This document shows, in pieces, positions 11,339 through 21,094 of a stretch of 64,000 nt of DNA. The notes under the pieces were generated by a model. That model was not told the origin of the DNA. It did not search any database and saw nothing but the letters and a program-made list of their open reading frames with translations. Source of the stretch: Cohnella thailandensis (GTDB lineage Bacteria; Bacillota; Bacilli; Paenibacillales; Paenibacillaceae). The stretch lies in assembly GCF_014212135.1 (NCBI RefSeq), contig NZ_JACJVQ010000006.1, positions 1 through 64,000 on the forward strand, read 5' to 3'. Each line of letters begins with the position of its first letter. The stretch's first letter is position 1. The translations under genes were made by a program, and so were the position numbers.

Positions 11339-11669
11339 TTATCCACATAATCAACGGAATTCTTTCTTTGGTTGTCCGCAAATTATGGATGTTGTTCACA
11401 AACTTATGCACAGGCTGTTGATAAAATCAGGCCGATTGGATGCTATCCACGAAGAAAGATAGAACTAATCATAGCAGATGAACCCGCTAAATTCAACGAA
11501 ATGCGGTATGTTATCCACAAATTCAATAACTTGTGGACGAATTCTGTGCACAACACTAGATATTGTTGATACATTGTGAGATTTTTCGACAAAACCCCTT
11601 ATTATCCGAAAATCCGACTAAATGTTATTCACATGTGCATAAAGACTCAGCCTGACGAAATTACTCACA
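11339..11669. other. oriC DnaA-box cluster upstream of dnaA
   Basis: Perfect TTATCCACA boxes lie at 11339-11347 and 11511-11519. One-mismatch boxes are at 11404-11412, 11416-11424 (minus), 11625-11633 and 11634-11642 (minus). Two-mismatch candidates are at 11392-11400, 11443-11451, 11532-11540, 11545-11553, 11564-11572 and 11661-11669. No gene is present between dnaA and rpmH (11270-11828). The density and position identify this as the upstream part of a bipartite oriC. Confidence 0.92.
11468..11496 (-). promoter_or_regulatory. dnaA promoter
   Basis: On the minus strand: -35 TTGAAT (11491-11496), 17-base spacer, -10 TATGAT (11468-11473). It lies within the DnaA-box cluster, with a perfect box 15 bases upstream of the -35, so DnaA could repress its own gene here. 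The expected leader is about 190 bases. Confidence 0.7.
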
Positions 11670-11761
11670 AGGCGATTATTATTTGTCGTTTGTTACGTTT
11701 CGAGCTGTGTCTAATTCGTACGAGCGCATCTGGGGATATATTGGATAGTAGACGCAGCGGC

Positions 11762-11791
11762 TTGACTTCTGGGCGGTTGGTGTGGTTTAAT
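11762..11791 (+). promoter_or_regulatory. rpmH operon promoter
   Basis: -35 TTGACT (11762-11767), 18-base spacer, -10 TTTAAT (11786-11791), ending 37 bases before the rpmH start. It points away from dnaA. Confidence 0.7.
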
Positions 11792-11828
11792 TTAAGGACC
11801 TGAGTTTTTAAGTAAGGGGGTATGATCT

Positions 11829-11963
11829 GTGGGTCCTACATTTAAACCGAATGTAAGCAAGCGCAAGAAGGTTCATGGTTTCCGTAGCCGTATGAGCTCC
11901 AAGAACGGACGCAAGGTTCTGAAGGCTCGCCGTCAAAAAGGCCGCAAAGTGCTTTCCGCTTAA
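11829..11963 (+). CDS. rpmH: 50S ribosomal protein L34
   Basis: A 44-residue basic protein beginning [18 protein letters not shown] and ending [11 protein letters not shown], characteristic of L34. The start is GTG at 11829, eight bases after the AAGGGGG ribosome-binding site; an ATG at 11822 is out of frame. It is the first gene of the rpmH-rnpA-yidC-jag group, but a terminator follows at once and may lower downstream expression. Confidence 0.96.
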   Translation: MGPTFKPNVSKRKKVHGFRSRMSSKNGRKVLKARRQKGRKVLSA

Positions 11964-11971
11964 AGATAAAG

Positions 11972-11996
11972 AGACCACGTCAGGTGGTCTTTTTTC
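11972..11996 (+). terminator. Intrinsic terminator between rpmH and rnpA
   Basis: AGACCAC (11972-11978) pairs with GTGGTCT (11984-11990), followed by TTTTTTC. It probably works as a partial terminator that makes L34 more abundant than the RNase P protein. Confidence 0.85.
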
Positions 11997-12054
11997 TTTA
12001 TATTAGGTTCATAATAGAAGAAACAGGATCGAATGGGTCGAGGGACGGTGTAAA

Positions 12055-12495
12055 ATGCAGAGGAAGCTGCGCCTTCGGAACAGAGATGACTTTAATCGGA
12101 TCTATCGGCAAGGGCAATCCTTCGCCAATTCCCAATTTGTCGTCTACTGGCGGAAATGGCCGGAGACGGAGCAGTTCAGGCTTGGCATCTCGGCGAGCAG
12201 CAAGCTTGGCGGGGCGGTTGTGCGAAATCGTCTGCGAAGGATGATCAAGGAGATCGTTCGGCTGAACGCGGGCAAAATCAACAACGGATTGGATCTTATA
12301 TTAATAGTAAGAAAACCTGCTCTGAATCTGTCTTACCTAGAGATGGAGAAGAGCGTTCTGCATGTTCTGCGCAAGGCGGGATTGACCAAAGGTTCGCCGC
12401 CTCCCGTCCACAAGACGTACGGCAAAAGACCGTCCGGCGGAGGCGCTCCCAAGAACTCGGGAAACCGTGGTCCTCGCGCTTTTCTTTGCCTTTAG
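12055..12495 (+). CDS. rnpA: Ribonuclease P protein component
   Basis: A 146-residue RNase P protein, the protein cofactor of the ribozyme that matures tRNA 5' ends. The core has the RNR-type motif (VVRNRLRRMIKEIVRL) near residues 60-75. It is about 25 residues longer than the usual 116-120; the extra C terminus (from about residue 120) is rich in Lys, Gly, Pro and Arg. The start is ATG at 12055 after GAGGGACGG. No yidD gene lies between it and yidC. Confidence 0.95.
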   Translation: MQRKLRLRNRDDFNRIYRQGQSFANSQFVVYWRKWPETEQFRLGISASSKLGGAVVRNRLRRMIKEIVRLNAGKINNGLDLILIVRKPALNLSYLEMEKSVLHVLRKAGLTKGSPPPVHKTYGKRPSGGGAPKNSGNRGPRAFLCL

Positions 12496-12613
12496 TAGTA
12501 TGGTATAGTGGATTTGTATGCAAAGACCGTGACCTATTGACCTAGCAACGTTCTTTTGGAAGCTTGTTTGCTATGTCGCTACGGGGATAGGCAAGCAGGA
12601 GAGGGGTTTATAC

Positions 12614-13471
12614 GTGTTCTTGTTGCGAAATCGCAAATGGTGGTTTTTACTGAGTGCCCTGTCCGCACTTGTTCTGCTGTCGGGGTGTACGCCTAACACG
12701 GCGCAGAAGACGACGGAAGAGCTTCAGAATTCCAGCGGCTGGTGGGACAGCAACGTCGTTTATTGGTTCTCGCTTATGTTGGACAAGTTCGCGGAGTGGT
12801 TCGGCGGAGAATACGGATTATCGATTCTCGTACTGACCGTTATCGTCCGCACGCTTATTCTGCCGCTGAGCATTAAGCAGTTCAGGAATTCGAAGGCGAT
12901 GCAGAAGCTGCAGCCCGAGATGATGAAGATTCGCGAGAAATACAAGGATAACCCACAGCAGCAGCAGCAAGAGATGATGAAGCTGTACCAAGAGCATCAA
13001 GTCAACCCTCTTGCCGGCTGTTTGCCTTTGATCGTACAGATGCCGATTTTTATCGCGCTCTACCGCGCGATTACGGTAAACGTGGAGATCAGCACTCACC
13101 AATTCTTATGGCTTGAGTTAGGCGAGAAGGATCCTTATTATATCTTGCCGATCATCGCGGCATGCACGACGTTCATTCAGTCGTACATGATGATGACGAT
13201 GAATCCGCAGCAGCAGATGGGTCCGATGAAGGCTCTCATGTTCATTTTCCCGATCATGATCTTCATCATGGCGCTCTCCTTCCCGTCCGCCCTGCCGCTT
13301 TACTGGATTTACACGAATATTTACACCATCATTCAGAACTATTTCATGTATGGACGTTCGCCGAAACCGGAAGGTACAGGCAAGGAGGCCATGCCAAATG
13401 AAAAAACTGGTGGCAATCGGAAAAACAGTGGAAGCGGCGGTAAGAAGCGGTCTAAGTCAGCTCGGCGTTGA
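12614..13471 (+). CDS. yidC: Membrane protein insertase YidC (SpoIIIJ type)
   Basis: A 285-residue YidC/Oxa1 insertase. It has a lipoprotein signal (LVLLSGC, lipobox Cys at residue 25), a periplasm-side helix, then the conserved transmembrane bundle with LPLSIKQFRNSKAMQKLQPE and NPLAGCLPLIVQMPIFIALY. The start is GTG at 12614. The basic C-terminal tail (GGKKRSKSARR) likely contacts ribosomes. Its last 74 bases overlap the start of jag in another frame. Confidence 0.96.
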   Translation: MFLLRNRKWWFLLSALSALVLLSGCTPNTAQKTTEELQNSSGWWDSNVVYWFSLMLDKFAEWFGGEYGLSILVLTVIVRTLILPLSIKQFRNSKAMQKLQPEMMKIREKYKDNPQQQQQEMMKLYQEHQVNPLAGCLPLIVQMPIFIALYRAITVNVEISTHQFLWLELGEKDPYYILPIIAACTTFIQSYMMMTMNPQQQMGPMKALMFIFPIMIFIMALSFPSALPLYWIYTNIYTIIQNYFMYGRSPKPEGTGKEAMPNEKTGGNRKNSGSGGKKRSKSARR

Positions 13472-14015
13472 GGAGAATCGGGTTCAGGTAACCATCCTTG
13501 AGCATCCGAGCAGGGGCCTGTTCGGACTGATCGGCTCCAAGGATGCCAAGGTGGAACTGAGCGTGAAGCCGGACGGAGTCGAAGAAGCGATTCTGTTCCT
13601 CCGAGAAGTAACGGGAGCCATGGAACTTGCGGTTACGGTCGAACGCAGCGAGGAAGCGGATCATACCACGATCAACTTGGCCGGAGAAGAGCTCGGAATC
13701 CTGATCGGCCGGCGAGGCCAGACGCTGGATTCCCTTCAATACCTGACCAACATCGTGGCCAATCGGCATTCCGACAAGCATCTGCGGATCGTTCTGGACG
13801 CCGAGAATTTCCGGGAGCGCAGGAAGCAGACGCTTGAGGCGCTCTCGGAGAGGATGGCTAGCCGAGTCATTCGGTCGAAGCGGGAAGTGGTGCTGGAGCC
13901 GATGTCTTCCCAGGAACGCAAGATCATCCATTCCCGGCTTCAATCCAATCCTCACGTCAAGACGTACAGCCAAGGCGATGAACCTAACCGAAGCATCGTC
14001 ATTGCTCCAAAGTAA
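13398..14015 (+). CDS. jag: Jag/KhpB RNA-binding protein
   Basis: A 205-residue protein with an N-terminal Jag domain (MKKLVAIGKTVEAAVRSGLS), a KH domain (LGILIGRRGQTLDSLQYLTN) and a C-terminal R3H domain (ERKIIHSRLQ). KhpB/Jag binds RNA and influences cell elongation in Gram-positive bacteria. The start at 13398 is set by AAGGAGG nine bases upstream; it lies inside the 3' end of yidC, so translation of the two is probably coupled. Confidence 0.93.
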   Translation: MKKLVAIGKTVEAAVRSGLSQLGVEENRVQVTILEHPSRGLFGLIGSKDAKVELSVKPDGVEEAILFLREVTGAMELAVTVERSEEADHTTINLAGEELGILIGRRGQTLDSLQYLTNIVANRHSDKHLRIVLDAENFRERRKQTLEALSERMASRVIRSKREVVLEPMSSQERKIIHSRLQSNPHVKTYSQGDEPNRSIVIAPK

Positions 14016-14028
14016 ATTGTTCGCGACT

Positions 14029-14070
14029 ACGCAATGGCTTCCGCAGTTCAAGCGGATCATTGCGTTTTTT
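14029..14070 (+). terminator. Strong intrinsic terminator after jag
   Basis: ACGCAATG (14029-14036) pairs with CATTGCGT (14058-14065), with an inner TCCGC/GCGGA stem, followed by six T. It ends the rpmH-rnpA-yidC-jag group. Confidence 0.92.
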
Positions 14071-14151
14071 CGTAAATGTACCTGAATCTTGAAGCGTCTT
14101 CGATACGAAGGCGCCGATGGCGTTTATAATAGAAGCAAAAGAGGGAGACAA

Positions 14152-15528
14152 ATGACAGAAGACACAATAGCCGCGGTGGCGACGGCGCTGGGCGAAGGGA
14201 GCATTGCCGTCGTCCGGGTGAGCGGACCGGAAGCGATCGAACGGGTGGCGCCGCTGTTCAAGTCCAGAGTCGATCTTCGCGATGCCGATACGCATACCGT
14301 AAACTATGGATGGATACGGGACCCGCGCGATGGAACGATTATCGACGAAGTTCTCGTTACCGTCATGAAGGGACCGCGGTCCTTCACGGCCGAGGATGTT
14401 GTCGAGATCAGCACGCACGGCGGGATCGTGGCGGTTCAAGCGGTTCTGGAGCTTATCTTGAGAACCGGAGTGCGAATGGCGGAACCGGGAGAGTTCACGA
14501 AGAGGGCGTTCTTGAACGGACGAATCGATCTCGCCCAGGCAGAGGCGGTTATCGATTTGATTCGATCGAAGTCGAACCGTGCCTTCCAGGTAGCCAGGAA
14601 GCAAGCGGAAGGAGCCTTGTCGAAGAAAATAGTGCCGCTGAGACAGCAGCTGATCGAGCTGCTGGCGCACGTGGAAGTCAATATCGACTATCCGGAGCAC
14701 GATGTGGCGGAGATGACGAGCTCGGCCATTACGGGAACTTGCCTAGACGTGAAGTCGACCGTCGAACAGCTGCTAAAAACGGCGGCGGAAGGCAAAATAT
14801 TACGAGAAGGAATCGTTACGGCTATCGTGGGACGCCCGAACGCGGGCAAGTCTTCGCTGCTGAACGCATTGGCGCAAGAAAACAAAGCGATCGTGACGGA
14901 TATTCCCGGAACGACGCGGGATATTGTCGAAGAATCGGTGTCTCTGTCCGGCATTCCGCTGAGGCTGCTGGATACGGCGGGCATTCGCGAGACGAGCGAC
15001 GTGGTGGAGCGAATCGGTGTCGAACGTTCCCGCGGAGCTTTGCTGGACGCGGACCTTATTCTGCTTGTGCTCAACCACCACGAGAAGCTTCATGAGGACG
15101 AACGCAAGCTGCTTGACGAACTGGTTGACCGTCCGGTTATTATTGTGGTAAACAAGATGGATTTGGAGGGTCATCTAGAGCTGGACGAGATCGAAGCGAG
15201 GTTCCGGAAGGATCGGATCGTGTCGATCTCGGCGAAGGAAGGGACGGGAATCGATCGGTTGGAGAAGGCCGTGTCCCAGCTCTTTTTCGGAGGAAGCATC
15301 GAGAGCGGCGACCTTACTTACGTAAGCAACGCCCGTCACATCGCGCTTCTTCATCAAACCATTCAAACTCTTACGGACGCGATCGAAGCGGCGAATTCCG
15401 GCATTCCGATCGATCTGATCCAGATCGATTTGGCTCGCGCGTGGGAGCTTCTCGGAGAAATCGTCGGCGATTCGGTCGGCGAGTCGCTTTTGGATCAAAT
15501 TTTCTCCCAATTCTGTCTTGGCAAATAA
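14152..15528 (+). CDS. mnmE: tRNA modification GTPase MnmE
   Basis: A 458-residue GTPase that with MnmG modifies uridine 34 of certain tRNAs. It has an N-terminal folate-binding domain, a central G domain (GRPNAGKSS, then DIPGTTRD and DTAGIRET) and the C-terminal FCLGK cysteine motif. I chose ATG at 14152, which follows AGAGGGAG and gives [18 protein letters not shown]; the frame is open upstream to 14089. A consensus -10 TATAAT lies at 14125-14130, so transcription probably restarts here after the jag terminator. MnmG follows 29 bases after the stop. Confidence 0.97.
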   Translation: MTEDTIAAVATALGEGSIAVVRVSGPEAIERVAPLFKSRVDLRDADTHTVNYGWIRDPRDGTIIDEVLVTVMKGPRSFTAEDVVEISTHGGIVAVQAVLELILRTGVRMAEPGEFTKRAFLNGRIDLAQAEAVIDLIRSKSNRAFQVARKQAEGALSKKIVPLRQQLIELLAHVEVNIDYPEHDVAEMTSSAITGTCLDVKSTVEQLLKTAAEGKILREGIVTAIVGRPNAGKSSLLNALAQENKAIVTDIPGTTRDIVEESVSLSGIPLRLLDTAGIRETSDVVERIGVERSRGALLDADLILLVLNHHEKLHEDERKLLDELVDRPVIIVVNKMDLEGHLELDEIEARFRKDRIVSISAKEGTGIDRLEKAVSQLFFGGSIESGDLTYVSNARHIALLHQTIQTLTDAIEAANSGIPIDLIQIDLARAWELLGEIVGDSVGESLLDQIFSQFCLGK

Positions 15529-15557
15529 ACGGAGTTAGCGATAAGGAGGAATCAAGC

Positions 15558-17456
15558 ATGGGATATTTGGCAGGCGAGTATGACGTTATCGTAATCGGCG
15601 CGGGCCATGCCGGCTGCGAGTCGGCTCTTGCCGCTGCGCGCATGGGCTGCGAAACGCTGCTGCTGACGATTAATTTGGATATGATCGCGTTCATGCCGTG
15701 CAACCCGTCGGTCGGCGGGCCGGCCAAAGGACACGTCGTTCGCGAGATCGATGCGCTGGGCGGAGAAATGGGCCGCAATATCGACAAGACGTTTATTCAA
15801 ATGAGAATGTTGAATACGGGCAAAGGCCCGGCCGTTCATGCGCTGCGCGCCCAAGCGGACAAGTTTCTGTACCAGCACACGATGAAGGAGACCATCGAGA
15901 AGGAGAAGAAGCTCACGCTTCGTCAAGGAATGGCCGAGGATCTCATCGTGGAAGACGGAGTGTGCCGCGGGGTTATTACGAAGACGGGGGCGGAATACCG
16001 GGCGAAAACCGTCGTCCTGACGACCGGGACCTACCTTAGAGGCAAAGTGATCATGGGCGAGCTTATGTACGAGAGCGGACCGAACAACCAACAGCCTGCG
16101 GTTAAGCTGTCGGAATCTCTCCGCAAGCTTGGCATTCAGCTGGTTCGCTTCAAGACGGGGACTCCGCCTCGGGTTCACGAGGATACGATTGACTTCAGCA
16201 AGACGGAGATTCAACCGGGGGACGAGAAGCCGAAGTACTTCTCGTTCGAGACGGAATATATGGAGCATGCGAACAACCAGCTTCCTTGCTGGCTCACGTA
16301 CACTTCCGAAGAGACGCATCGGATCATCAACGACAACCTGCACCGCGCGCCGATGTTCTCCGGCGCGATCGAAGGAACCGGCCCGCGCTATTGTCCGTCG
16401 ATCGAGGACAAGATCGTTCGGTTCGCCGACAAGCCGAAGCATCAAATTTTCCTGGAGCCGGAAGGACGCAACACGAAGGAATATTACGTTCAAGGCTTGT
16501 CGACCAGCATGCCGGAAGACGTCCAGCTGCAAATTCTGAGATCGATTCCGGGCCTCGAGAAGGTAGAGATGATGAGAACCGGCTATGCCATCGAATACGA
16601 TGCGGTCGTTCCGACCCAGCTGTGGCCTTCGCTTGAAACGAAGCTCGTTCCTAACCTGTTCACGGCAGGCCAAATCAACGGCACTTCCGGATATGAAGAA
16701 GCCGCGGGGCAAGGGATCATTGCCGGCATCAATGCCGCGCGCAAGGCGAAGGGCGAAGATCCGGTTATCATCGAACGTTCCGCCGGCTATATCGGCGTTA
16801 TGATCGATGACCTGGTGACCAAGGGCACGAACGAACCTTACCGTCTTCTTACCTCGAGAGCGGAATATCGGCTGCTGCTCCGTCACGATAATGCCGATCT
16901 CCGCCTAACTCCGCTCGGCCATGAGATCGGATTGATCCCGGAAGCCCGTTACGAGAAGTTCCTGCAGAAGAAGGCTCTCGTGGAAGGGGAGATCAACCGT
17001 TTGAAGGAGACGAAGTTCCGTCCGGACGAAGCGGTTCAAGCCATGCTGGCCGGTCTCGACTCGGCTCCGATCCAGAACACGACGGACGGTCTAACCCTCC
17101 TAAGACGTCCGGAAGTTTCTTATGCCGATATCGAACGCTTGTCTCCTTCTCCTGTCGAATTGACCGATGACATGAAGGAGCAAGTCGAGATTCAAACGAA
17201 GTACACCGGTTATATCGAGAAGCAGCTGCTTCAGGTCGAACGTCTAGGCAAGATGGAGAAGAAAAAAATCCCGGACGACATCGACTACACCATCATTCAT
17301 GGACTTGCAACGGAAGCGAGACAGAAGCTCGATAAAATCCGGCCTTTGTCGATTGGCCAGGCTTCCCGGATCTCCGGCGTTACGCCTGCCGACCTGTCCA
17401 TCTTGCTCGTTCATCTGGAACACTATAATCGCGTGACGGCAGCGAGGGGATCTTGA
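15558..17456 (+). CDS. mnmG: tRNA modification enzyme MnmG (GidA)
   Basis: A 632-residue FAD-binding partner of MnmE. The N terminus has the dinucleotide-binding motif [21 protein letters not shown], then [10 protein letters not shown]. The C-terminal helical domain includes [17 protein letters not shown]. The start is ATG at 15558 with AAGGAGGA seven bases upstream; the open frame extends back into mnmE but has no better site. Its TGA stop overlaps the ATG of rsmG. Confidence 0.97.
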   Translation: MGYLAGEYDVIVIGAGHAGCESALAAARMGCETLLLTINLDMIAFMPCNPSVGGPAKGHVVREIDALGGEMGRNIDKTFIQMRMLNTGKGPAVHALRAQADKFLYQHTMKETIEKEKKLTLRQGMAEDLIVEDGVCRGVITKTGAEYRAKTVVLTTGTYLRGKVIMGELMYESGPNNQQPAVKLSESLRKLGIQLVRFKTGTPPRVHEDTIDFSKTEIQPGDEKPKYFSFETEYMEHANNQLPCWLTYTSEETHRIINDNLHRAPMFSGAIEGTGPRYCPSIEDKIVRFADKPKHQIFLEPEGRNTKEYYVQGLSTSMPEDVQLQILRSIPGLEKVEMMRTGYAIEYDAVVPTQLWPSLETKLVPNLFTAGQINGTSGYEEAAGQGIIAGINAARKAKGEDPVIIERSAGYIGVMIDDLVTKGTNEPYRLLTSRAEYRLLLRHDNADLRLTPLGHEIGLIPEARYEKFLQKKALVEGEINRLKETKFRPDEAVQAMLAGLDSAPIQNTTDGLTLLRRPEVSYADIERLSPSPVELTDDMKEQVEIQTKYTGYIEKQLLQVERLGKMEKKKIPDDIDYTIIHGLATEARQKLDKIRPLSIGQASRISGVTPADLSILLVHLEHYNRVTAARGS

Positions 17457-18205
17457 TGACCGATCCGCAGATGTGGCTGCAGATCCAAGCCCATGAGCTG
17501 GGGCTGGAATTGACGGACGATCAACTGGCTCAATTCGAGCGATATTACGAATTGCTCGTGGAGTGGAACGAGAAGATGAATCTGACGGGAATCACGGAAC
17601 GCGCTGCCGTTTATGAGAAGCACTTCTATGATTCTCTTACCGTAGCGTCCGCTGCGGATTTAAATGACGAGGTTCTTACCCTTGCAGACATCGGATCTGG
17701 AGCCGGTTTTCCATCCATCCCGCTGAAGATAGCTTATCCGTCTCTCAAGGTCACCATTGTCGATTCGCTGGCCAAGAGAATTCGGTTCCTGGACGAAGTG
17801 GTTAGCCAACTCGGCTTGAAGGACGTTACTTGCGTCCACGGAAGGGCAGAGGACATCGCACGCTTGCCTGACCATCGCGATCAATACGACGTGGTGACCG
17901 CGAGAGCGGTCGCTCGTCTTGCGGGATTAAACGAGCTCTGCTTGCCTTTCGCGAAGCCAGGCGGCATGTTCGTCTCCATGAAGGGCTCGGACATTCAGGA
18001 GGAATTGGACGAGAGCCGGTACAGCCTCGACAAGCTTGGGGCTAAACTGATGGAAGTGAAACGTTTGGAGCTGCCCATTGAGAAATCGGAGCGTCACCTC
18101 GTTATTATTGCGAAGACTAGCGCCACGGCTAAAGCTTATCCAAGAAAAGCCGGCGTCCCGCTTAAGACACCATTGCTCGCTTCCTCAAGCGGCGTTCGAA
18201 TTTAA
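17456..18205 (+). CDS. rsmG: 16S rRNA 7-methylguanosine methyltransferase RsmG
   Basis: A 249-residue SAM-dependent methyltransferase acting on G527 of 16S rRNA. The SAM motif is LADIGSGAGFPSIPLKI, followed by VDSLAKRIRFL and VTARAVARL. ATG at 17456 overlaps the mnmG stop (TGATG), with GAGGGGA upstream; a TTG one codon earlier is possible. In other bacteria loss of this enzyme gives low-level streptomycin resistance. The gene is followed by two parS sites that also form a terminator. Confidence 0.96.
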   Translation: MTDPQMWLQIQAHELGLELTDDQLAQFERYYELLVEWNEKMNLTGITERAAVYEKHFYDSLTVASAADLNDEVLTLADIGSGAGFPSIPLKIAYPSLKVTIVDSLAKRIRFLDEVVSQLGLKDVTCVHGRAEDIARLPDHRDQYDVVTARAVARLAGLNELCLPFAKPGGMFVSMKGSDIQEELDESRYSLDKLGAKLMEVKRLELPIEKSERHLVIIAKTSATAKAYPRKAGVPLKTPLLASSSGVRI

Positions 18206-18230
18206 GGGATTGCTGGCAACACGCTTTAAT

Positions 18231-18246
18231 TGTTCCACGTGAAACA
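18231..18246. promoter_or_regulatory. parS centromere-like site 1
   Basis: TGTTCCACGTGAAACA matches the parS consensus (TGTTNCACGTGAAACA) at every position. It is a ParB nucleation and CTP-clamp loading site, lying about 7 kb from oriC just after rsmG. Confidence 0.95.
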
Positions 18247-18266
18247 TCACCTTCCAACCGAGGGAG

Positions 18267-18282
18267 TGTTTCACGTGGAACA
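18267..18282. promoter_or_regulatory. parS centromere-like site 2
   Basis: TGTTTCACGTGGAACA is a perfect parS in the other reading orientation and the exact reverse complement of site 1, twenty bases away. Confidence 0.95.
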
Positions 18283-18505
18283 TTTTTTATGGGACGTAAG
18301 CCGTTTCTTGTCTTAGTTGAACCTACTAGCTTGTTATGAAAGTTTTTTCAATAGAAGGAAATGGCGATCAGGCACCGAATATATTATAATATGAAGGAAC
18401 CGGTGTGCCGCACAAGCGCTCTAAGGGCGCGAATTGGCGGCGCTTTTTCGTCGCTATGCGTATAATTGCACGTTAAGATTACAAGAACGTGGTGGTCCTA
18501 ATAAG

Positions 18506-19324
18506 ATGAGAGAACCGTTGTCGCGTATTTTTGGGCTGTCGGATCGTAGCGGCCAAGAAGAAGTCAGACAAATCCCCATTGCAGACATTGTGCCGAGTCC
18601 CTACCAACCGCGATCGGTATTCGACGATGACAAGATCGATGAGCTGTGTCAAACGATCAAGACTCACGGCGTTATTCAGCCTATCGTTGTTCGGGTTCGC
18701 AACGGCAAGCACGAGATTATTGCCGGAGAGAGAAGATGGCGAGCGGTTACGAAGCTCGGTTGGGAACAGATTCCCGCCATCGTACGGGAAATCAATGATT
18801 CGCAGGCTGCTTCCGTGGCATTAATCGAGAACCTTCAGCGCGAGAACCTGACGGCGATCGAAGAAGCGGTTGCGTATCAGAAGCTGATGGAGCTGCATCA
18901 ACTGACTCAGGAAAGCCTGGCACAGAGGCTTGGCAAGAGTCAATCGACGATCGCTAATAAGATTAGGCTTCTTCAGCTTGGAGATACGGTGAAGAACGCT
19001 CTTATGGAACGCAAAATAACGGAACGCCATGCCAGAGCCTTGCTGGCTTTGCCTGACGAGGAATCGCAGAATAAGATCCTTCAGGAGATTATCGAGAAGG
19101 AGCTTAACGTGAAACAAACCGAGATGCGAATCGCTTTCTTGCTGGAAGTGACGAAGAAGCCCAAGTCGCGCCGAGTCTCGTTCACGAAGGATATTCGTCT
19201 TGCGATCAATACGATTCGACAGTCCGTCGACATGGTGAACGGGTCGGGCATTCCGATCAAATCGACCGAACGGGATTGCGATGATCATATCGAAATTGTC
19301 ATTCATATCCCGAAGAAGAAATAG
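18506..19324 (+). CDS. noc: Nucleoid occlusion protein Noc
   Basis: A 272-residue ParB-like CTPase that blocks division over the nucleoid. The start at 18506 gives [15 protein letters not shown], resembling the amphipathic membrane-targeting N terminus of B. subtilis Noc. The ParB/Srx domain has [22 protein letters not shown] follows, and the helix-turn-helix is [22 protein letters not shown] possible -10 TATAAT lies at 18385-18390. Neighbours are parS sites and parA-parB. Noc is a paralogue of ParB; identity as Noc rather than a second ParB rests on position and the N terminus. I did not look for Noc-binding sites. Confidence 0.92.
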   Translation: MREPLSRIFGLSDRSGQEEVRQIPIADIVPSPYQPRSVFDDDKIDELCQTIKTHGVIQPIVVRVRNGKHEIIAGERRWRAVTKLGWEQIPAIVREINDSQAASVALIENLQRENLTAIEEAVAYQKLMELHQLTQESLAQRLGKSQSTIANKIRLLQLGDTVKNALMERKITERHARALLALPDEESQNKILQEIIEKELNVKQTEMRIAFLLEVTKKPKSRRVSFTKDIRLAINTIRQSVDMVNGSGIPIKSTERDCDDHIEIVIHIPKKK

Positions 19325-19389
19325 GCTGTTTTCTTTAAGCTTTTTTGCTAGAAAGGCTTGCAAAGGCAGTAAATAATGAGGTGAATGTT

Positions 19390-20163
19390 TTGTCTAAGAT
19401 TATTGCCGTTGCCAATCAGAAAGGCGGAGTCGGCAAGACGACTACCGCCGTTAATCTGGGAGCTTGCTTATCGACATTGGGGCGCAAGGTTCTCATTGTC
19501 GATATCGACCCGCAAGGCAACACGACTAGCGGCATAGGGGTCAGCAAAGCGGATGCGGAGTACTGCATATACGACATCTTGATCAACGACGTGCATCCGA
19601 AGCAAGCGATCGTCGACACGGGCTTGCCCAACTTGAAGATGATTCCGGCAACGATCCAGCTCGCTGGAGCGGAGATCGAGCTCGTTCCGACGATCTCGCG
19701 GGAGATCAGGCTGAAGAAGGCGCTTGGCTTGGTGCGCAATGAATTCGATTATATTCTGATCGATTGCCCGCCATCTCTCGGCATCCTGACGATTAACTCT
19801 CTGACGGCAGCGGACTCGGTCTTAATCCCGATTCAATGCGAATATTACGCTCTTGAAGGGCTGAGCCAGCTTCTGAACACGATTCGTCTCGTTCAGAAGC
19901 ATTTAAACACCTCTCTTCAGATCGAAGGCGTTCTGCTTACGATGTTCGACGCCAGAACGAACCTTGGCATTCAAGTCATTGAAGAAGTGAAGAAGTACTT
20001 CCAACAGAAGGTTTATCAAACCGTTATTCCTCGGAACGTTCGCTTGAGCGAAGCGCCTTCCCACGGACAATCCATTATTACTTACGATCCCAAATCCAAA
20101 GGCGCCGAGGTTTATCTCGAGCTGGCTAAGGAAGTGATTACGTATGAGCAAGCGGCTAGGTAA
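19390..20163 (+). CDS. parA: Chromosome partitioning ATPase ParA (Soj)
   Basis: A 257-residue Walker-type ATPase. The start is TTG at 19390, giving MSKIIAVANQKGGVGKTTTA, with GAGGTGA five bases upstream. It carries the deviant Walker A KGGVGKTT and the Walker B region ILIDCPPSLG. With ParB it helps segregate origins and, in B. subtilis, regulates DnaA. It overlaps parB by 20 bases. Confidence 0.97.
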   Translation: MSKIIAVANQKGGVGKTTTAVNLGACLSTLGRKVLIVDIDPQGNTTSGIGVSKADAEYCIYDILINDVHPKQAIVDTGLPNLKMIPATIQLAGAEIELVPTISREIRLKKALGLVRNEFDYILIDCPPSLGILTINSLTAADSVLIPIQCEYYALEGLSQLLNTIRLVQKHLNTSLQIEGVLLTMFDARTNLGIQVIEEVKKYFQQKVYQTVIPRNVRLSEAPSHGQSIITYDPKSKGAEVYLELAKEVITYEQAAR

Positions 20164-20992
20164 AGGGCTTGATGCACTCATTACTTCACTATCCATCAAA
20201 GAAGACGACAAAATCGTAGAAATTCCATTGGCTCAATTGCGAGCGAATCCATATCAGCCGCGGAAGACGTTCGACGACGAAGCGATCAAAGAGCTAGCCG
20301 AGTCGATCCGCGAGCATGGCGTTATCCAACCGATCGTGGTTCGAACCGCGCTCAGAGGTTTCGAGATTATCGCGGGCGAGAGACGTTTCCGGGCATCGCA
20401 GCTGCTCGGCAATCCCACGATTCCGGCGGTAGTAAGAACGTATAACGATCAGCAGGTCATGGAGATTGCGCTGATCGAGAACGTTCAACGAGAAGACCTC
20501 AATGCGATTGAAGTCGCGATAGCTTACCAAGGCATCATGGACCAGTTCTCTTTGACCCAGGAGGAGCTTTCCCTGAAGGTAGGCAAGTCCCGATCCCATA
20601 TCGCCAACTTCCTGCGACTTCTGTCTCTGCCGGAAGAAATCAAAGATTATGTTTCACGTGGAACATTATCCATGGGGCATGCCAGAGCGTTGGCGGGAAT
20701 TAAAGACGAGCTGAAGAAACGCCAGTTGGCCAAGCTCTGCGTGGCGAACGGTTGGAGCGTTCGCGAGCTGGAGGACGCCGTCCAACAGCCGGAAGCGAAG
20801 GGGAAAGAAAAGCCTAAGGCTAAAGCGAAAAAGAGAGATCCTTATATCGAGGAGATCGAAGAATCGCTTCGGGAGAAATTCCAAACGACCGTTCGAATCA
20901 AATCGAACAAGGATAAGGGACATATCGAGCTTGCGTACTTCAGTCAAGGGGATTTAGAGAGACTGTTGGAGCTGCTCAAAGCTCTCGCATAG
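20144..20992 (+). CDS. parB: Chromosome partitioning protein ParB (Spo0J)
   Basis: A 282-residue CTP-dependent DNA clamp. The CTPase motif is GERRFRAS, followed by ENVQREDLNAIEVA; the helix-turn-helix is EELSLKVGKSRSHIANFLRLL; a Lys-rich linker near residue 220 leads to a C-terminal dimerisation region ending RLLELLKAL. It contains a perfect parS within its own reading frame, as in B. subtilis spo0J. Confidence 0.97.
   Translation: MSKRLGKGLDALITSLSIKEDDKIVEIPLAQLRANPYQPRKTFDDEAIKELAESIREHGVIQPIVVRTALRGFEIIAGERRFRASQLLGNPTIPAVVRTYNDQQVMEIALIENVQREDLNAIEVAIAYQGIMDQFSLTQEELSLKVGKSRSHIANFLRLLSLPEEIKDYVSRGTLSMGHARALAGIKDELKKRQLAKLCVANGWSVRELEDAVQQPEAKGKEKPKAKAKKRDPYIEEIEESLREKFQTTVRIKSNKDKGHIELAYFSQGDLERLLELLKALA
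20650..20665. promoter_or_regulatory. parS site 3, inside parB
   Basis: TGTTTCACGTGGAACA, a perfect parS within the parB coding sequence, as in B. subtilis spo0J. Confidence 0.96.
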
Positions 20993-21002
20993 ATCGCAAA
21001 GA

Positions 21003-21059
21003 GATAGCATACTCAAGTTGTATTCTTCCTAGCGAAGGATTAAACTTAGGTATGCTATC
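21003..21059 (+). repeat. Inverted repeat after parB
   Basis: GATAGCATAC (21003-21012) and GTATGCTATC (21050-21059) are perfect complements 37 bases apart. No U-tract follows, so this could be a weak terminator or a regulatory element for the next gene. Confidence 0.5.
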
Positions 21060-21094
21060 CTTGCGTCAAGAAGACGTTAGCGGAGGGCTGAGAG

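Larger units (their letters stand above)
18231..18288 (+). terminator. rsmG terminator built from two parS sites
   Basis: Because the two parS copies are perfect reverse complements, the RNA can form a 16-base-pair stem with a 20-base loop. It is followed directly by TTTTTTAT on the plus strand, which meets the definition of an intrinsic terminator. It would end the mnmE-mnmG-rsmG transcript. Confidence 0.8.
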
